A stretch of DNA of 64,000 nucleotides from Styela clava (lineage: Eukaryota; Chordata; Ascidiacea; Stolidobranchia; Styelidae): contig NC_135254.1 of assembly GCF_964204865.1 (NCBI RefSeq), positions 14,947,001 through 15,011,000 of the forward strand, in the 5' to 3' direction. The notes beneath the pieces were generated by a model that did not search any database, was not told the DNA's origin, and saw nothing but the letters and a program-made list of their open reading frames with translations. Made by a program: the position numbers and the translations under genes. Positions 1-12,976 of the stretch are shown here, piece by piece. Positions within the stretch are counted from its first letter, which is position 1. Every line of letters starts with the position of its first letter.

Positions 1-828
1 TCCACCTCACGTGCAACGTTTTCTGATTTAGACTGTGCATTCGCACTTTCAGTGCGACAGGTTGCGAGACCATAGATAGTTCCCTGGTCGCTCTACTACA
101 GGAGATGTGCAGCGTGGTTCAGACATAAGGAAGTATTTTAGTAAAGGCCATTTCCGATATTAAATGTCACTTATGGGACAAATATTTAGTGTTGGATGGG
201 AAAATCTACTCATCATAAATAAACACAACATCAACTGCTCACTTGTTGGATGACATTGAATAATTATACGATTTTGCAATAAAATCGTGAACAATATATT
301 TCGACCAAAAACCGATTCTGAATTTATCATTGTCAAACTTTCATAATCAGCAATCTTGGTACTTAATTAGTTTTCACATTTATTGGGTCCTTATCAATAC
401 AGTTAGTGATATTCTTTTGAATTAAACGCCACGTGATACAAATTTGCGATGACGTAATCATTTTTGAAGTAATTGTACATTATAAAGATGGTTAGTACCT
501 GAGATGCCAGTTAACGGTTAAAATAAATCGTAACCGTTAACCATCTAAAATAAGTTAACCGGTTAACCATTCCCAGCCCTAATAAATATATATATACGTA
601 TATCACTGATCTATCATAGAGACTATAGACGAGGGAAAACAGCGTATAAAAGTTTTGCTCTTTTTTTAATCTCAAACCCGAACGACTGATATCACCAGCA
701 ATCGGAATCATTCAGTCAGTTTTGCCAATATCTTAAAATAGATAAAAAATTTCATACGTTCTATTCGACTAATATCTTGATGAAATTAATTTATCCGTTC
801 CAGGTGCAAATTTTTTTGTGTGTTTCAG
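1..828. other. upstream region, no supported gene
   Basis: No open frame here looks coding. The stretch must hold the promoter and at least one 5' exon of the next gene, because the long exon starting at 829 is preceded by a pyrimidine-rich acceptor (ttttttgtgtgtttcag) and needs one base from an earlier exon. A few lines of short TA-rich repeat (570-605) are visible. The position of the upstream exon cannot be fixed. Confidence 0.5.
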
Positions 829-3800
829 ATCCAGAGAATGAAGTAATCGACGAAAAGGAGTATTCATTGGCATCTGAGCTCAGAGACCTGTGTAGTGATT
901 TCCGAAAAGAGTCAGCCAGCAAATTAGCACAATGTGCCGACGTTCTTCTTAAGCTCGGTGAAATATATTTGAAGAAGGTTGACCACACGTCCGGAATATT
1001 ACAAAAATTAACCTATATTCGATGCAGCACGCTGTTAAACGGAGCAAAAGTTAGATTCAAACTGAAAAACATGGAAGAGGAGGCCGTTGCAACTGAAGAC
1101 CTTTTGCAAAGAATGGGAATAAAAGTTCTTCAATCTGCATGCGCTCATAAAACGAAGGATTTGGTCAAAATCTCTAATAAATTATTCAAAAGAATAAAAA
1201 AGTTTCGAATGATGTATAGCAGTAAAGTGCGACGTATCCCTCATTTACCCGAAGTTGGAGATGAATTTTTCAAAAGTATGAAAGTGTTTTATGTAAAAGA
1301 ACTATTGCAAGAGGTAACAGATGAATACAAGTCAATAATGAAAACAATTTCAGAGAAGTGTCTGATTATACTCGGTGAAAGTCCCTGTGACTTTGCCGCC
1401 GTAGGACTGGGTTCTCTTGCCCGTGGAGAAATCACTCCGTACTCGGATTTTGAACATGTTTTGGTTTTGGAAGACGGCGTAGAATGCCGTAAGGATTATA
1501 AAGACATAAAAGAATATTTTCGTTGGTATTCAGTTCTCTTTCAGTTAATAATGATAAATTTTGGAGAAACATTCATTCGGAGCGTTGGTATAAAAAGTTT
1601 GAACGATTTATATTCGAATGACCCGGAAAAGAACTGGTTTTATGACATATTCACCCCGTGTGGCATTTCCTTTGATGGCATGGCGCCACATGCTTGCGGC
1701 AATCCCTTAGGAAGGCAGTACCAAACGGAGAAATGTCGCCACATCCTTGAACTTATAAAGCCTTCGAGTGAGATGGCAAAACTCGTGAATTCAACCGAGG
1801 ATTTGAACAACGGTTACTACATCAGTGAACTTATATCAAGGCCTTGTTTTGTGAATGGCAGTCAGCTGGTTTATGACCAATTTCAGTCTTTTGTTTGGAA
1901 AGAATTGGAGGAAGTCCAAAGATATAAAGATGTTGGAAAGCTAATATCGTCCAACGTTCTTGCACAAGTGAGGAATAACCAAGACTATTTCCAGAAAGAT
2001 AAAATTTTAAACGTTAAAACAGACGTATATCGGCCAATCACCGTCATTCTTTCTTGTCATGCTCGAGTGCATAGCATACGAGATTTTTCGTCATTCCGAA
2101 TTATTGAGGATTTATTCCAAACAGGGGTTCTTTCAGCGAAGGCCTATGTGGAATACAGATTTGCTCTAACAATAGCTTGTGAAGCTCGGATGAAAGTATA
2201 TGTAAAATATGCAAATCAGAGACATAAAATAGCGATGAAAACTTTACTTGAAATCATTGGTAAACCGAGCTTTATTGAATTTTATGAGAACATGCTCTTG
2301 ATTCGACATGATTATCATTTATGTTCTGAGCTGAACCTATCTAAACTAGGAGCTTCCCTTATAAACTCTTACCGTTCCGAGGGCTTTGAATATTTTGGCG
2401 AAAAATTTGAGATGGCAGAGGCGAGAGGTTTGGCGAATGCCGGCTTGTACTTCGAAGCAATACAGATCTGTCCCGTGATTCCTATGGAAGAATGGAAAAT
2501 GTATGCACTATTTTGCGAAGTCTGTGCCGAAGTTTGTAAAGACGCTCTAGCTGACGAGGCGATGCTAAAAATCTGCATTGAAAGCGCCGGAAGAATAAAT
2601 CTAGGTGACTCTTCGATACCTCTCGAAGTAAGGACCATCGTTTGTCGTTTTAGAGGCTTAGCAGAGGGATTACTTGGATTGCGCTCTAATTTGAACAGTA
2701 CAATAAGGCGATTCGCTCGTGTTTTCGTCCCAATGACATTAGGAGGAGCAAAACATTTTCTTAGCCTTTTGATGTACATGAACAATTTTTTTGGTGTGAA
2801 ATTTGACAGCGAATCAACATTGTTTAGTGACCTCCATGACTTGATCCAAACATGGGAAGTTTCCAACAATAAAGCGGAAGAAATATGCAAGACAGTAACA
2901 TTGGCAAAACTAATGCGAGTTTTTGACAAGCCCTCTGAGGCCATTAAGCTAGCTGTTTCAGCAAGGAGGAAATTAAGAGATTATGCTAGCAATTTTTCTG
3001 AAGAATTCGTAATGGGACAGTTACATGTTCTGATATGGATCATTGACAGGCTTCGGCGAGATGCTGCGACCGCCAAAGAGCTGACAAACTTAGTCGACAT
3101 TACCGAGATTGCCGATATGTGGACTGCTCTTGGTCACATGTCCGAGAACGAAAACAAACGAGTTGAAATAATCCCGTGTAACAAGATATGGTGCCTCAAT
3201 GAGCTCGGTCGAAACGAGGAAGCATTGGCAAAGTGCGACGAATACTTAGCCGATGAAAATTTAGGTAAAGATGCAAAAGTTGGACTTTTGAATCTAAAAG
3301 GTAATACGTACATACTATTAAGCGACAAGGAACAACGAAACAAACGTTACGACAATGCCTCAAAACAAATAGAACGGGCAATTCGACTATACAAAAACAT
3401 GGACCACGAAGAAATGAATGAAAATTGTCAAATTGGATATGCGTTGGCGGCATCCAAATTCTTCGATGTCTCCCTTGGTGAGGGCTTGGAAACTCTCGCA
3501 AACGCGCGAGCTATTTTGGAGAATCTGCCTGACCAAACTAGGTTATCATTTTTCAAAACATACCATGCTGAGTATAAAGTGAAGTGGCAAGATCTGTATA
3601 AGCAAGAAACGAACGAAAATTGCATTACATTATTACATTGTATTTTGGGTTTATGGCGCTTTACTATTGCTAGAAATATAGTAGTGATCGGTAAAATGAC
3701 TAAAGGCGATGAGATATTGGATAGCCATGTAATGATTGAACGATATTCAAATCAATTGCGACTCTTAGAAAAGCATGGAGATCCTAAAATGAAAAATGTG

Positions 3801-4148
3801 GCAACTGTGTTTTTAAATTTTTTATTAATGAGCGCCGCGTCTGGAATGGACGAAGTTTATCTTGGGTTTGCTTGGATCAGACAAAAACCTGACGTTTTGC
3901 GCGAATTTCGACAAGTTAGGAATGATATTGAACGCAAGGTTTGGGTAGATTTGTTCGATAAATCAAAACAAAATCTTTCACTTTTTCGTAGGTTATTTCT
4001 GTTGGCAATTCTACGAGCAAGTGTTGACCAAAACAAGGACGACTTGGCCAGCGTAAAGATTAATCATATACCAATCTCAATTTCTTATCCATTCCTTGTT
4101 TCAAAAGATGGAAAGTGCATGAATGATAATGATAAAATATTATCTTGA
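829..4148 (+). CDS. large nucleotidyltransferase-motif / TPR-like protein, main (3') exon
   Basis: This is one uninterrupted frame of about 1,106 codons ending in TGA at 4148. An in-frame ATG lies at 780, but the tttcag acceptor at 823-828 suggests a real exon start at 829 (phase 1), with the N-terminus on an unseen 5' exon. Numbering codons from 777, residues 210-226 carry the motif G-L-G-S-L-A-R-G-E..T-P-Y-S-D-F-E. This is the metal-binding GS...D-x-E signature of the Pol-beta-like nucleotidyltransferase fold, as in GlnD and DUF294 proteins. Residues ~415-490 resemble the helical segment that follows this fold in DUF294 proteins. The C-terminal half is helical, with TPR-like pairs around residues 800-900 (alternating small and aromatic residues, 'ALAKCDEYL', 'QIERAIRLY'). 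Similar multidomain proteins form large families in tunicates and amphioxus (my recollection of the family). The substrate is unknown. There is no signal peptide or membrane segment, so the protein is likely cytosolic. A possible ATTAAA poly(A) signal lies at ~4212. Confidence 0.8.
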
Positions 4149-5834
4149 TTTATATCTGACTGTTTTACAAAATGCCTTGTGAAAATTAATCGAATGTTTT
4201 TGCTTAATAGAATTAAACTGCTGCGTGGGTTTTATTCTGGAAAGACGTTTTATTCGGGTTTAGCTCCACCAAAAAGATTGCAAACCACTTGTCTAATGCA
4301 ACTATATGCACTTGAGAAACTGGATGCAAGATGCTTGTGGTGAAACTTAAATTGTGTTTTGGGATTTAGTTAGTGCGCATAGGATCATATTCCATGTGTG
4401 GGTCTAAAGAAGTGTACATCGGAGCTGCTATAAATAACGCCAAACAAAAATGTGATGTATAAATACTGCCGAAATTTTTTTTTTGTCATATAAAAGTCAC
4501 GTGCGGAACGCTATGGGTATCCTGTTTGCCATGGGACATACCTGCTTGATGATTACGTGAGTTTTATTTTAGCTATACGTGTCTGTCAAGAATTTCCTTC
4601 TACGCCAGACAGATGTTTTTTAAATCATAAAAATCTCACATCACATTTCTATTTGGAATTTTAAAGGTGGATTATCACGGAAATTTTTTTTCGATGAATT
4701 TGATTCTATATATTTTTAGGAAATGGTGACGCTTACAATTTACATAAAGTCGACTAAGTTTTCTATCTAAGAATTTTTAAAACCCATCCAACGAAAATCG
4801 ACCGATATTGATATTAAAGATATTGCCCGTATTGGTATGTATTTGAACCACTGTAGCGTTTGCCAAATATGCACGGCGCAACAACGGTTTAAAATAAGTA
4901 AACAGAACGCAAAAACCGCCTTTGACCTGAAGCAAAATTACGCCGCCGAGTTCTCACGTACTATGTCATCATCGAGACATACTAATTTGCCTTCGATTTC
5001 GGCAGGGTTGACTTTTAAATATTTGAGTCTCGCAAACGAAGTCCACTTTATGCAAGCGGTGAACGCCAAAAATCCTAAAAAATTATATAGAATCAAATTT
5101 GCCAAGCCTTTTTTCACAAGTGTATTATAACAAGCGGAATATAAAAGCGCGTAATATATGTCTAATATTCTGTATCCTATAAGCCAGTACTTTCGAAATA
5201 ATTATTGGCGTTTTTAGAGTTGTACTTACGAATCCATTTAATTTTGAAGGATCATAATTGTTTACAATCCAACTAGCATGCTCTATTTTTAATTGTTCTC
5301 ACCGTGTCATTTGCCACAAACAACTTCGATATTTTGCAAATTGTCTCTTGTTTTTTTGTCGATTGAAACTGCGCCAGGCAAAATAATTGTCTGGAATGTT
5401 GCTATTGGCAATATGGCAACCTTAATTAAGAGTTATGCTATTTCTTTATCTTTCTTAATCTTTAATGCAATACAAAAACAAAGAGGCATTGTAAACTGAG
5501 CAAGAAGAAATTTTAGAAAATCAAATTAAAAGCATATTTGTACGAACTGTGTTGGAAAAATCATATATATATATATATACAGACGTTTTTTCTCGAATAA
5601 ATACCGTTTAATCTCCGGGCTCGCACTTTTTAAATGTAAGATATACGCCTTCGGATATTGGCATCTTTTCCGATAGGTGTTCACAAACTTCATAAAAAAT
5701 GCATAAACCCTTAAAACAAATGTTTACGTCCTTAATGAGGCGCATTTTTCACATTGACTTTATTCTCTCTTGTATGGTCTATCGCTACGGGTTGTTGTCA
5801 AGTTAAAAGCATTGCAACAACTTAGCAATGCCAG

Positions 5835-5972
5835 GTGAAATATAAACTCAAGGTATTCGTTGTGGGCCGCAGGGCATGTACAGAAGGAAAATTAGTCGTA
5901 AAACATTTTTATGCGGTTGATGGAATGGCATATCACCTTTATTCATCGTCGACACCAAAGTGGAGAATAAAG
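5835..5972 (+). other. orphan exon-like segment (46 codons)
   Basis: A segment open in one frame is bounded on the left by an AG (ccag, weak pyrimidine tract) and on the right by a strong donor (AAAG|GTAAGT). It is a multiple of three long and encodes 'VVGRRACTEGKLVVKH...YHLYSSS' type sequence. I do not recognise it, and no partner exon was found. It could be chance or a relic of a lost gene. Confidence 0.18.
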
Positions 5973-6899
5973 GTAAGTTATTTTTTAGTGTGTGAAGGGG
6001 TAGGGGGAGTCCCTATCTTGTGCATTTAATAAACAAATAGTATTCATTTCTCCTTACATATGGCGCTAAATCTATATATATATATATATATATAGCTTTA
6101 TGTTAGAATCTCTGATTTGTAAAATAAGCGACAACAACTATACAGCTAAGAAAATATGCATTATCAAAACGTAAAAAACAAGCGAGAAGTAAGAATTGTA
6201 TCATATAAAAGCATAAAGAATTCAGATGAACTAAAAAAAAATCAGTTTTTGACCACACGTATGGTGGGATTTCTTTTTAAGCGCCTTGCTTGTACTTTGG
6301 CAATATACATAGACTTGACCCTCAGAAAATCTGTAGCTTCAGCATTTATTTATGAGCAACTAAAAGATATAAAAAAAAATCAACAACCGGTTATATTTCT
6401 GAATATTTTTTTCATCTGATACAACGGTATATTCTTTGGTGAAGTACCACAGGCGGTACCAAATGTTTTACGATACCTTCAATTGCACAAAAATGCGAAT
6501 ATTTATTTTAAAATACTGGTGTCTTTTAATTAAGATAAAGATCAGAGTTAAATAGCAGAATTTCAAGTTGAAGGTAATGCGAGACAACATTTTCATATGA
6601 CAAAACTGTATCTTTTGCGGTGATACACCACAAAAGATACAACCTGTTCTTAGAATACCGCGGATACCACATAATAATGAGGCATCATTTAAATACTAAA
6701 GAGATAAGTTCAAAATATATAGATTCAAACGAAGCAATGAGTTCGTCATCAAGCTGTCCCGAGTTTTGCGAAAATCAGAATGACTGCGTAACTGCACAAT
6801 TTTGTGACGAACATTATCCTGAATTTCTATACAATCAGCATTTTCATGTCTGTCAGTTCGAGGCTTTTGTTTTACTTGGACGGTCGGCATTATTAGTTA

Positions 6900-7188
6900 T
6901 TACTTATCGATCTTTAGATCGGTAAATATGTTGATAGGTATTTCTGTGTTCGTCTGTCTGTTAGATGCACGCGATATCTCACGAAGGCGTGGTTGAATCT
7001 GCTCCAAATTTTGCATGTGTATTCATCATATCTCGGAATAGAAGCCTATTTATTTTGGATGAATTATGTCGTATAATTAGCGAGTTATTAATTCATTAGT
7101 GATGGGACACGCGGTGTCACTATAGAGTCATGAATCGAAATTACAGTTTCGATCGATAAGTCTTCAGTCTCCGACCGATATTCTCGTT
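6900..7188 (+). repeat. ~290-bp interspersed repeat, copy A (HINE/Helentron-like)
   Basis: One of six related copies in the window. It starts with a hairpin (CTTATCGATC, loop TTTA, GATCGGTAA), followed by a GTCT-rich tract, a conserved core (TTAGATGCACGCGATATCTC, then ATTATGTCGTATAATTAGCG) and near the end GATCGATAAG, which inversely matches the start. It closes with a second small hairpin ('cggtc/gaccg', imperfect here) and TATTCTCG. Subterminal inverted repeats, a 3' stem-loop and a GTCT tract are the layout known for Helentron-associated non-autonomous elements (HINEs). This copy belongs to the 'acacgcggtgtcac' variant, shared with copy E. Confidence 0.75.
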
Positions 7189-9377
7189 TTGTGCATTTGT
7201 TTGAAATAACCTCATAATAACCGACTAGACAAATCAAGAAAATCACTTAGAGGCGAATTCAAAAAATTAAGAATTCTGAAAAATGTGAATACGTAGAATG
7301 CTGATAAATTTTCTCAATAAATAAATCGACGTTGCTTTTCAGTCACAGATCGCACACTGAAAATCTGTAATTTTGGGAAAGAATAAAATCTTTCCGCATC
7401 GGCATCGCATATCTCGCCAAGGATCAGGCGTGGACACCGTGTTGATTCGCAATTCTGTGTATCGCGTTAAGCAAAATGACCCTCTATCCTCGTTCTTGTC
7501 ATATTGGTTATGATTGTAAAATCTGGACAGTTACTGATTGAATCTGTAGATAGAAGCATGTACAGTATATGATCAAGGCTACGTCGATTGTCCCCGCAGG
7601 CACAATTATAAGGAAGTCTTTCGTTGGTACAATTTTGAAATAAAAACTTATAAACAAGTCATACTTTACTACAACTCAGGTTCGCATGTACATGTTATTT
7701 GATGGTAGTTTTTTTTTTTGAAAAATTGAATAGGCACTGTATATTTCATACAAATATCGCCCCCAGCTATAAGTTATCTTAGGCGTGAAAATTTAGCCAA
7801 TGGATCAGAATTTAACTAAAGGCGTTTGACGTCAATTTGGTTTACAAAAACGTGAAAATCTCAAAGAGGAGCATTCAAATGTCATGTCAAACACCTATCG
7901 CCAAATTGAAGCTGTCGTTATTTGAACGAAGGAAAGAGTACAAAAAGGTAGATTGCAAGTATATCTTTCTAAGGATGTGATAATATAATACATGATTAGT
8001 TATATGTGCTAAAACCTTCATTTTCAATAAGGTTCCGATCAGAAGCATTTGGAAAGTATCATCCAGATTGGAAAGTACAAAATATTTCTCGGTGGCAACG
8101 TAAAACCTGACAAACTTTGTAAAACAATTGCAGTTATTCTCAACATTTGACGAAAATATATTTATATTGTCATTGCCACCATCGAAGTAACATTAAAAGT
8201 GCGGTTTTACGGTTTTGTTTGTAATCTGTGCAAAGTGCAAACTGATTACAAAAGTGATTAAAATTCTCAGCTACAATATTCTTGATAGCAATTACAAAAT
8301 TTAAAATATTACTTTGTGAGAAACCTTCTGATTATATCATTGCGAGAATTAATGAGTCAATGTACCTGTAATTATAGACGGAGTACGTGTTTTTACACAA
8401 TTTAGAAAGTCGCCTATGGGCATCGCGGAAGGCTGTCTTAGCTAAGTACGATTTTTAGTCTCAGTTAATTCTAAAGTTACGCAGGCGGTGAAATATAAGC
8501 TCGTTGGTGAGAAGACAGCAATATATTTAATGTATAGTCTGAAAACTGTTGATATTTCGGACAAAAGCTACGACGAAATGAAGGTAACTTAGCCTCATAT
8601 GAAAACGTTTTATGAAATGTACGATTGAAGTATGTGCAAAACTGCACCAAAGTATTTTTTGATCAATTTATGCAAAAAATGTGACCAATAAAACACATAA
8701 TGCAGAGAAAAATTTTTAGGATCTCAGTTTAGCATTTTTTTGTTTAATTTATTTTTGGATAATACGATATTGATTAACACACGTTTGAATCCTTTGGCAT
8801 TTTGCCGTGCTTCATGATAAACTATATTAATATTCAAATCTGATGTGCTACAACTGATATTGGGTTTTTCTTCGATTGTTGGTTTTAAATTTCCAAAGAA
8901 AGAGTGAGTACCAGAGTGGCGTTAAAAAAAGCAAATATCAAATCATACATTTTCGACCAGGAATTTCTAGTTATTAAATCGACAATGATCGATTTAACTA
9001 CTTATGATAATAGCGTAATAGATACATACTTAAAAAGAGAATTGATGCGATCAAGTTAATAAAAGTATTAGAGAGGGAGTTCAAATAACGTGATGATTAT
9101 GAATAGCTACAGAAGAGGATGTTATAATTAATTTTTAAAATAAGGTTATAATTATTATGAAACCTAACATTGAAACACTTTATGTACTAGACATCGAGTC
9201 AATTTTCGCTATGCTATACGAATTTTCGTTCTGCATTATTGTTCGTTGTGTTGGATCCATGTATAGAATTATTATATATATACGATGTACTTCGGATAGC
9301 CATTGATAAAAATAAAAAAGATTAAACAAGCGTCCGATCATAACTATGAACTGGTTTTGTATTTGTAGGTCCACAGA

Positions 9378-11122
9378 ATGACGAAGCATTTCCGACCACG
9401 GCACAATTCATGGAAGACGAGACATATCGTTGCCCTGTCTTTGGTAGGTTTTGTTTGGTACACTCTGGTTTCCAAATGGTCTCCCACAGAAGATAAATCT
9501 TCTTTGATCAGAAAACTTCAGGGATTGAAGCCAGTATTTTCACAAAAATCTTCGAAAAGCACCATGATGACGAGTACAACCACGGCAACTAAAACCACCT
9601 TGAGAGCAATACAGAAACCGTCCGTACTTGAAAAACAGAAATCTGATAAATCACCCAAACTTGTGCCTCCCAAACAAAAGTCCAGAAATAAAGACGAAGA
9701 TGCCGATCCGTTCAACAGAAAAAAATTGAACATGAATAATGACCCAAAATTGGCTGAGCTTATTCCAGTTGAGGCACCTGGTAGAAGAACTAGACCGAAA
9801 TTGGGAGGTTTCTTAACACCTCCTCCTATGACGAAAAAGCCTCCTATAATTCTAGTGTGGAAAGCTATGGAACACCAGATGAAACATTATAAGGAAGATT
9901 TGGAATTTTATTTTGGAGAGGAATGTGGGGGTTGTCAGTTGACAACAAATAGAGCGCTGGCGAAAGAATGTGCAGCCCTGGTTCATTTCAATTCTCCAGA
10001 TTTACGAAAACTTATGGATGTACCGGATAACAGTACCAGGTAAAAATTTTCTATACGTATGTCGTATATATACGAATATGTATATGTATGTCTAGTAAAC
10101 CATGATAACGCAGCTTTGCTTTTGTCATCGTTCTCTTACTTTTATCGCCAACAAGTTACAAAAACCACTCAACTTATTTCTTTTTACATGTCAGACATCA
10201 TTTGTAAGGGAAATGCAACTAACCGCCGATTGCTGCGGCAGCTCGGTTGGTCAATACTCACTTATCATCTTTTCTTTTATTTGTTATTTTTAGAAATCCG
10301 GACCAATTTTACGTTTTTTGGTCTCGTGAGACCCCGGCAAAAACTTATTCCTTCAGAAATGTACTTCAAGACAAACGTTTTGATCCAATCTTCAACCTTA
10401 CAATCAATTTTCGGCGGGATGCAGATATTGTTGATTACTTCGGTAATCGAGAATACGAACTTCGATTCTATCGGGAAAAAGAGAGAGACACTGACAACAA
10501 ATGGTTTGAGAGATTATTGAAAAAGAAAAACGGCCTTGCAGTATGGGCAGTCAGTAATTGCAACAGCACTTATGGAGCTACGGAAAGAATGAAATACGCG
10601 AAATCACTGATGAAGGCAGGTCTAAAGCTAACGGCATTTGGACAATGCTTCGGTAAAAGACCCACTGGTGGCGAAATGTTACAGCAGCTGATGCGACATA
10701 AGTTTTACATGTCCCTAGAAAATTCGATTCATTGCCCTGATTATGTTTCGGAAAAGTTCTGGAGAAATGGTCTACGCGCTGGTGCTGTGCCAGTAGTATG
10801 GGGTCCATCTCGAGAAGATATTGCAGAAATTGCCCCAAAACATTCTTATATTCACAGCGAAGACTTTGAAACCCCAGAGAAGCTGGTGAAATATTTAAAT
10901 TATTTAGATAAAAATCAAACAGCTTATTTGGAGTATCATGCTTGGCGTTTTAAACCAATAGACGATTCGATACCTGAAGAAGACATCATACCAACATACA
11001 GATCGTCGTTGTGTCGACTGTGTAAAAAAATTAATGAGAGGCCAATTGTTCGCAAAACGATTGCTTCTGTTTATGACTGGTTATATGAAACACGATATCC
11101 AGACGATTTGTGTTTTCGATGA
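9378..11122 (+). CDS. alpha-1,3-fucosyltransferase-like (GT10), copy 1
   Basis: Two exons, 9378-10039 and 10294-11122, join across a 254-bp GT-AG intron (phase 2, splitting an Arg codon) into 496 aa. The layout is that of a Golgi type II membrane enzyme: a short basic cytoplasmic tail, a membrane anchor at residues ~16-33 ('VALSLVGFVWYTLV'), a Lys/Thr/Ser-rich stem (~40-150), then the catalytic part. The GT10 N-terminal domain starts at ~155 ('PPIILVWKAME'). The C-terminal GDP-fucose domain runs from ~297, with the diagnostic block at 356-392 ('FYMSLENS', 'CPDYVSEKFWRNGLRAGAVP'). Family knowledge: it transfers fucose from GDP-fucose to GlcNAc-containing glycans; which glycan is unknown. The sequence before the ATG (ttgtag|gtccacaga) looks like an acceptor, so a 5' exon probably exists and could extend the protein. 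A poly(A) signal candidate, AATAAA, lies at ~11522. Confidence 0.92.
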
Positions 11123-12179
11123 ATATTTAATTGAAACGTGAACAAAATTTCTGCACGAAATAACTCACTAGCCTTGTGTTACATTGAGACCAATCCAATG
11201 GTATATGGTGCAACTGCTAGTGCTTGATTGGTTTTTGTTAGAAGGTTGATCAAAATGACACGAACGAATCAGGAATCAGACGAGAATTCGTATTAAATTT
11301 CAAATTAATTAAAACTGTCTAAAGAAGAGTCAAATATTCTATTACTATTATGAATATAAATTTATGCACGTTTATCGAAGCATGGAATGGACAGATACAT
11401 GCCATGGTATAAGGTCGCCATGTATTTACAATTTTTCAAAGTTACTTTTGCTAATTAATGAGCTTTTTTTTATATATCAACGTGCTCTTATATATATGCT
11501 TGCGCATTAATTATAATGAGAAATAAAATAAAAATTATCTTTCTCAAAAGGTTTTTGTTAATCGATCACAGTTCGAGAGTCTGACTTGACTCGAGTCACC
11601 GCTTCGAAGAATGGTATTTGGACTTGGACATACTATATATATATCAGCACTTGTAGGTCAGGCAGATAGGTCGGCGGCATCCTGTCTACTCATAAAATGC
11701 AAAATTCACAAATATCGTGTTAACAAATTCCCGTCAAAGCTAATCGGTAAAAATGTATGATCTCAAGTTGCAATGTCACCAGAACCGATATATATATATA
11801 AATATGTTTTACATTTTCGACGACCTTCTTTTTCTATTTCATTAGCAAAAACATTTATCTGCACGTCTAAAAAATTCATGCTTAGTCAAAAATGGTGAAT
11901 TTATTCTCGTGTTAAAATATCTATGAAACTTCTAATTCAAACCAAAGGAGCAGCCAAAGTTTCTATAAAATCTTTAAATTGGCCTAGTTTCAAAAGTTCA
12001 ATTTGCATTTATCGCTTGGATTTAAAAAAATAAATGGTGACCCAAAAAACAGAATCCATAAATTTATTAATTACTTCTGAGAAAATGAAGGAAATTTATT
12101 CAATTTTGTTCACACAAGACATTCTGTTAGTGTATGATTGTACCCAAAAATTTTTGTAATCTAGGACTCTCTGCACAAC
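11123..12179. other. intergenic, 3' flank of fucosyltransferase 1
   Basis: AT-rich non-coding sequence with short TA runs (11640, 11790). It includes the likely 3' untranslated region of the gene upstream. No further feature was seen. Confidence 0.5.
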
Positions 12180-12803
12180 AGTTATGTTCTCTCTAAAATA
12201 TGTTCCAATGGCCTTCCAGTCATTGAAGACAGACTTACATCCGTTCGCACAAAATTGTCAATCACTCTCCCTAGAAATTTCGCTGCAATCGCTGCCTTGA
12301 GTTTACCTATTGTTTGAGGATTTATATAATATATAAACCCTAGTCTTAGGGGTTGAAGTCCGACGAATGAGGTGCCCATTCACACTTCCTGCATATCATC
12401 CTTTTCTGGAATAGCTCTCTCAGACAGTCGAGGGTGTGGTTTGGTGTGTGGGGTGCCGTCTCGTCTTTCTTGAACTACAGGTAATCTCTAGCAATCGTTC
12501 AACATCGCCCAAATGATATCCAGAATTACCTCAGCACTGACACATAACGATCGTATTCACCGTTTGAGCCCTTTTCATTTTCGTCTTCAAACCAACATGA
12601 ACCGATTATGCCGTTTATTGCTATTGGCTACTCATGCCGAATGTAATAAGTGTAACAGTCTCTGCCTGTAAAAACATTATTTTTGCTATTAACATGTTGT
12701 GACAGCAGAAAGTGTGCTTCAGTAAAAAAACAAGTGAGTGATTGTCAATTTTGTGCAACAGATGTAAGTCTGTATGCAACGTATAGAAGGTCATTTGCAG
12801 CAT
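12180..12803 (-). pseudogene. decayed Tc1/mariner-type transposase (DDE) remnant
   Basis: Reading the minus strand from 12803 downward, the stages of a mariner-type transposase C-terminal half appear in order, with stops and frame changes between them. First is 'FTEAHFLLSQHVNSKNNVF' (first catalytic-Asp region, usually F-x-D-E-A-H-F, with the Asp lost). Then comes 'GIIGSCWFEDEN'. Then 'FKKDETAPHT' corresponds to the F-Q-Q-D-G-A-x-P-H-T motif around the second catalytic Asp, followed by 'LRELFQKR' and 'WAPHSSDFNP', the W-P-x-x-S-P-D-L-N-P motif. It ends with the helical tail 'LKAAIAAKF...EHIL'. At least four stop codons and two frameshifts make it non-functional. Terminal inverted repeats were not located. 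Confidence 0.78.
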
Positions 12804-12976
12804 ATTTAGAGAGAATATAACTTTTGTTCAAAGCTGACTCGCTAGAATACATATATATAGTCTCTAACATTACATAATTAAAAAATGACATTAATGTTCT
12901 GGTAAATAAGGATTTTATCACTGCTATGATAGTATCCGGAAATTATCGTTTCGCATTTTTCTACGAACAGCTAGAT

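Larger units (their letters stand above)
4149..9377. other. 5.2-kb intergenic region, mostly unrecognised
   Basis: No gene is supported. It contains short TA microsatellites (about 5562-5579 and 6073-6094), one ~290-bp interspersed repeat (6900-7188, listed separately), an orphan exon-like segment (5835-5972) and a small Cys-containing open frame at 6739-6925 that resembles nothing I know and runs into the repeat. Near 8578 the sequence ATGAAG is followed by GTAACT. This could be a tiny 5' coding exon for the downstream fucosyltransferase, because it would join in phase with the acceptor at 9368. Confidence 0.45.

Noticed and set aside
2369-2944. 191-codon open frame on the minus strand
   Set aside because: It lies wholly inside the long plus-strand exon and shows no domain; a shadow of the coding sequence.
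6739-6925. Open frame with several Cys (C-x3-C-x6-C-x5-C spacing)
   Set aside because: It runs into a known repeat, has no splice context or homologue, and the Cys spacing fits no family I can name.
10059-10520. 153-codon open frame across the fucosyltransferase 1 intron
   Set aside because: It overlaps exon 2 in a different frame and begins in the intron; the GT10 frame is the one with family motifs.
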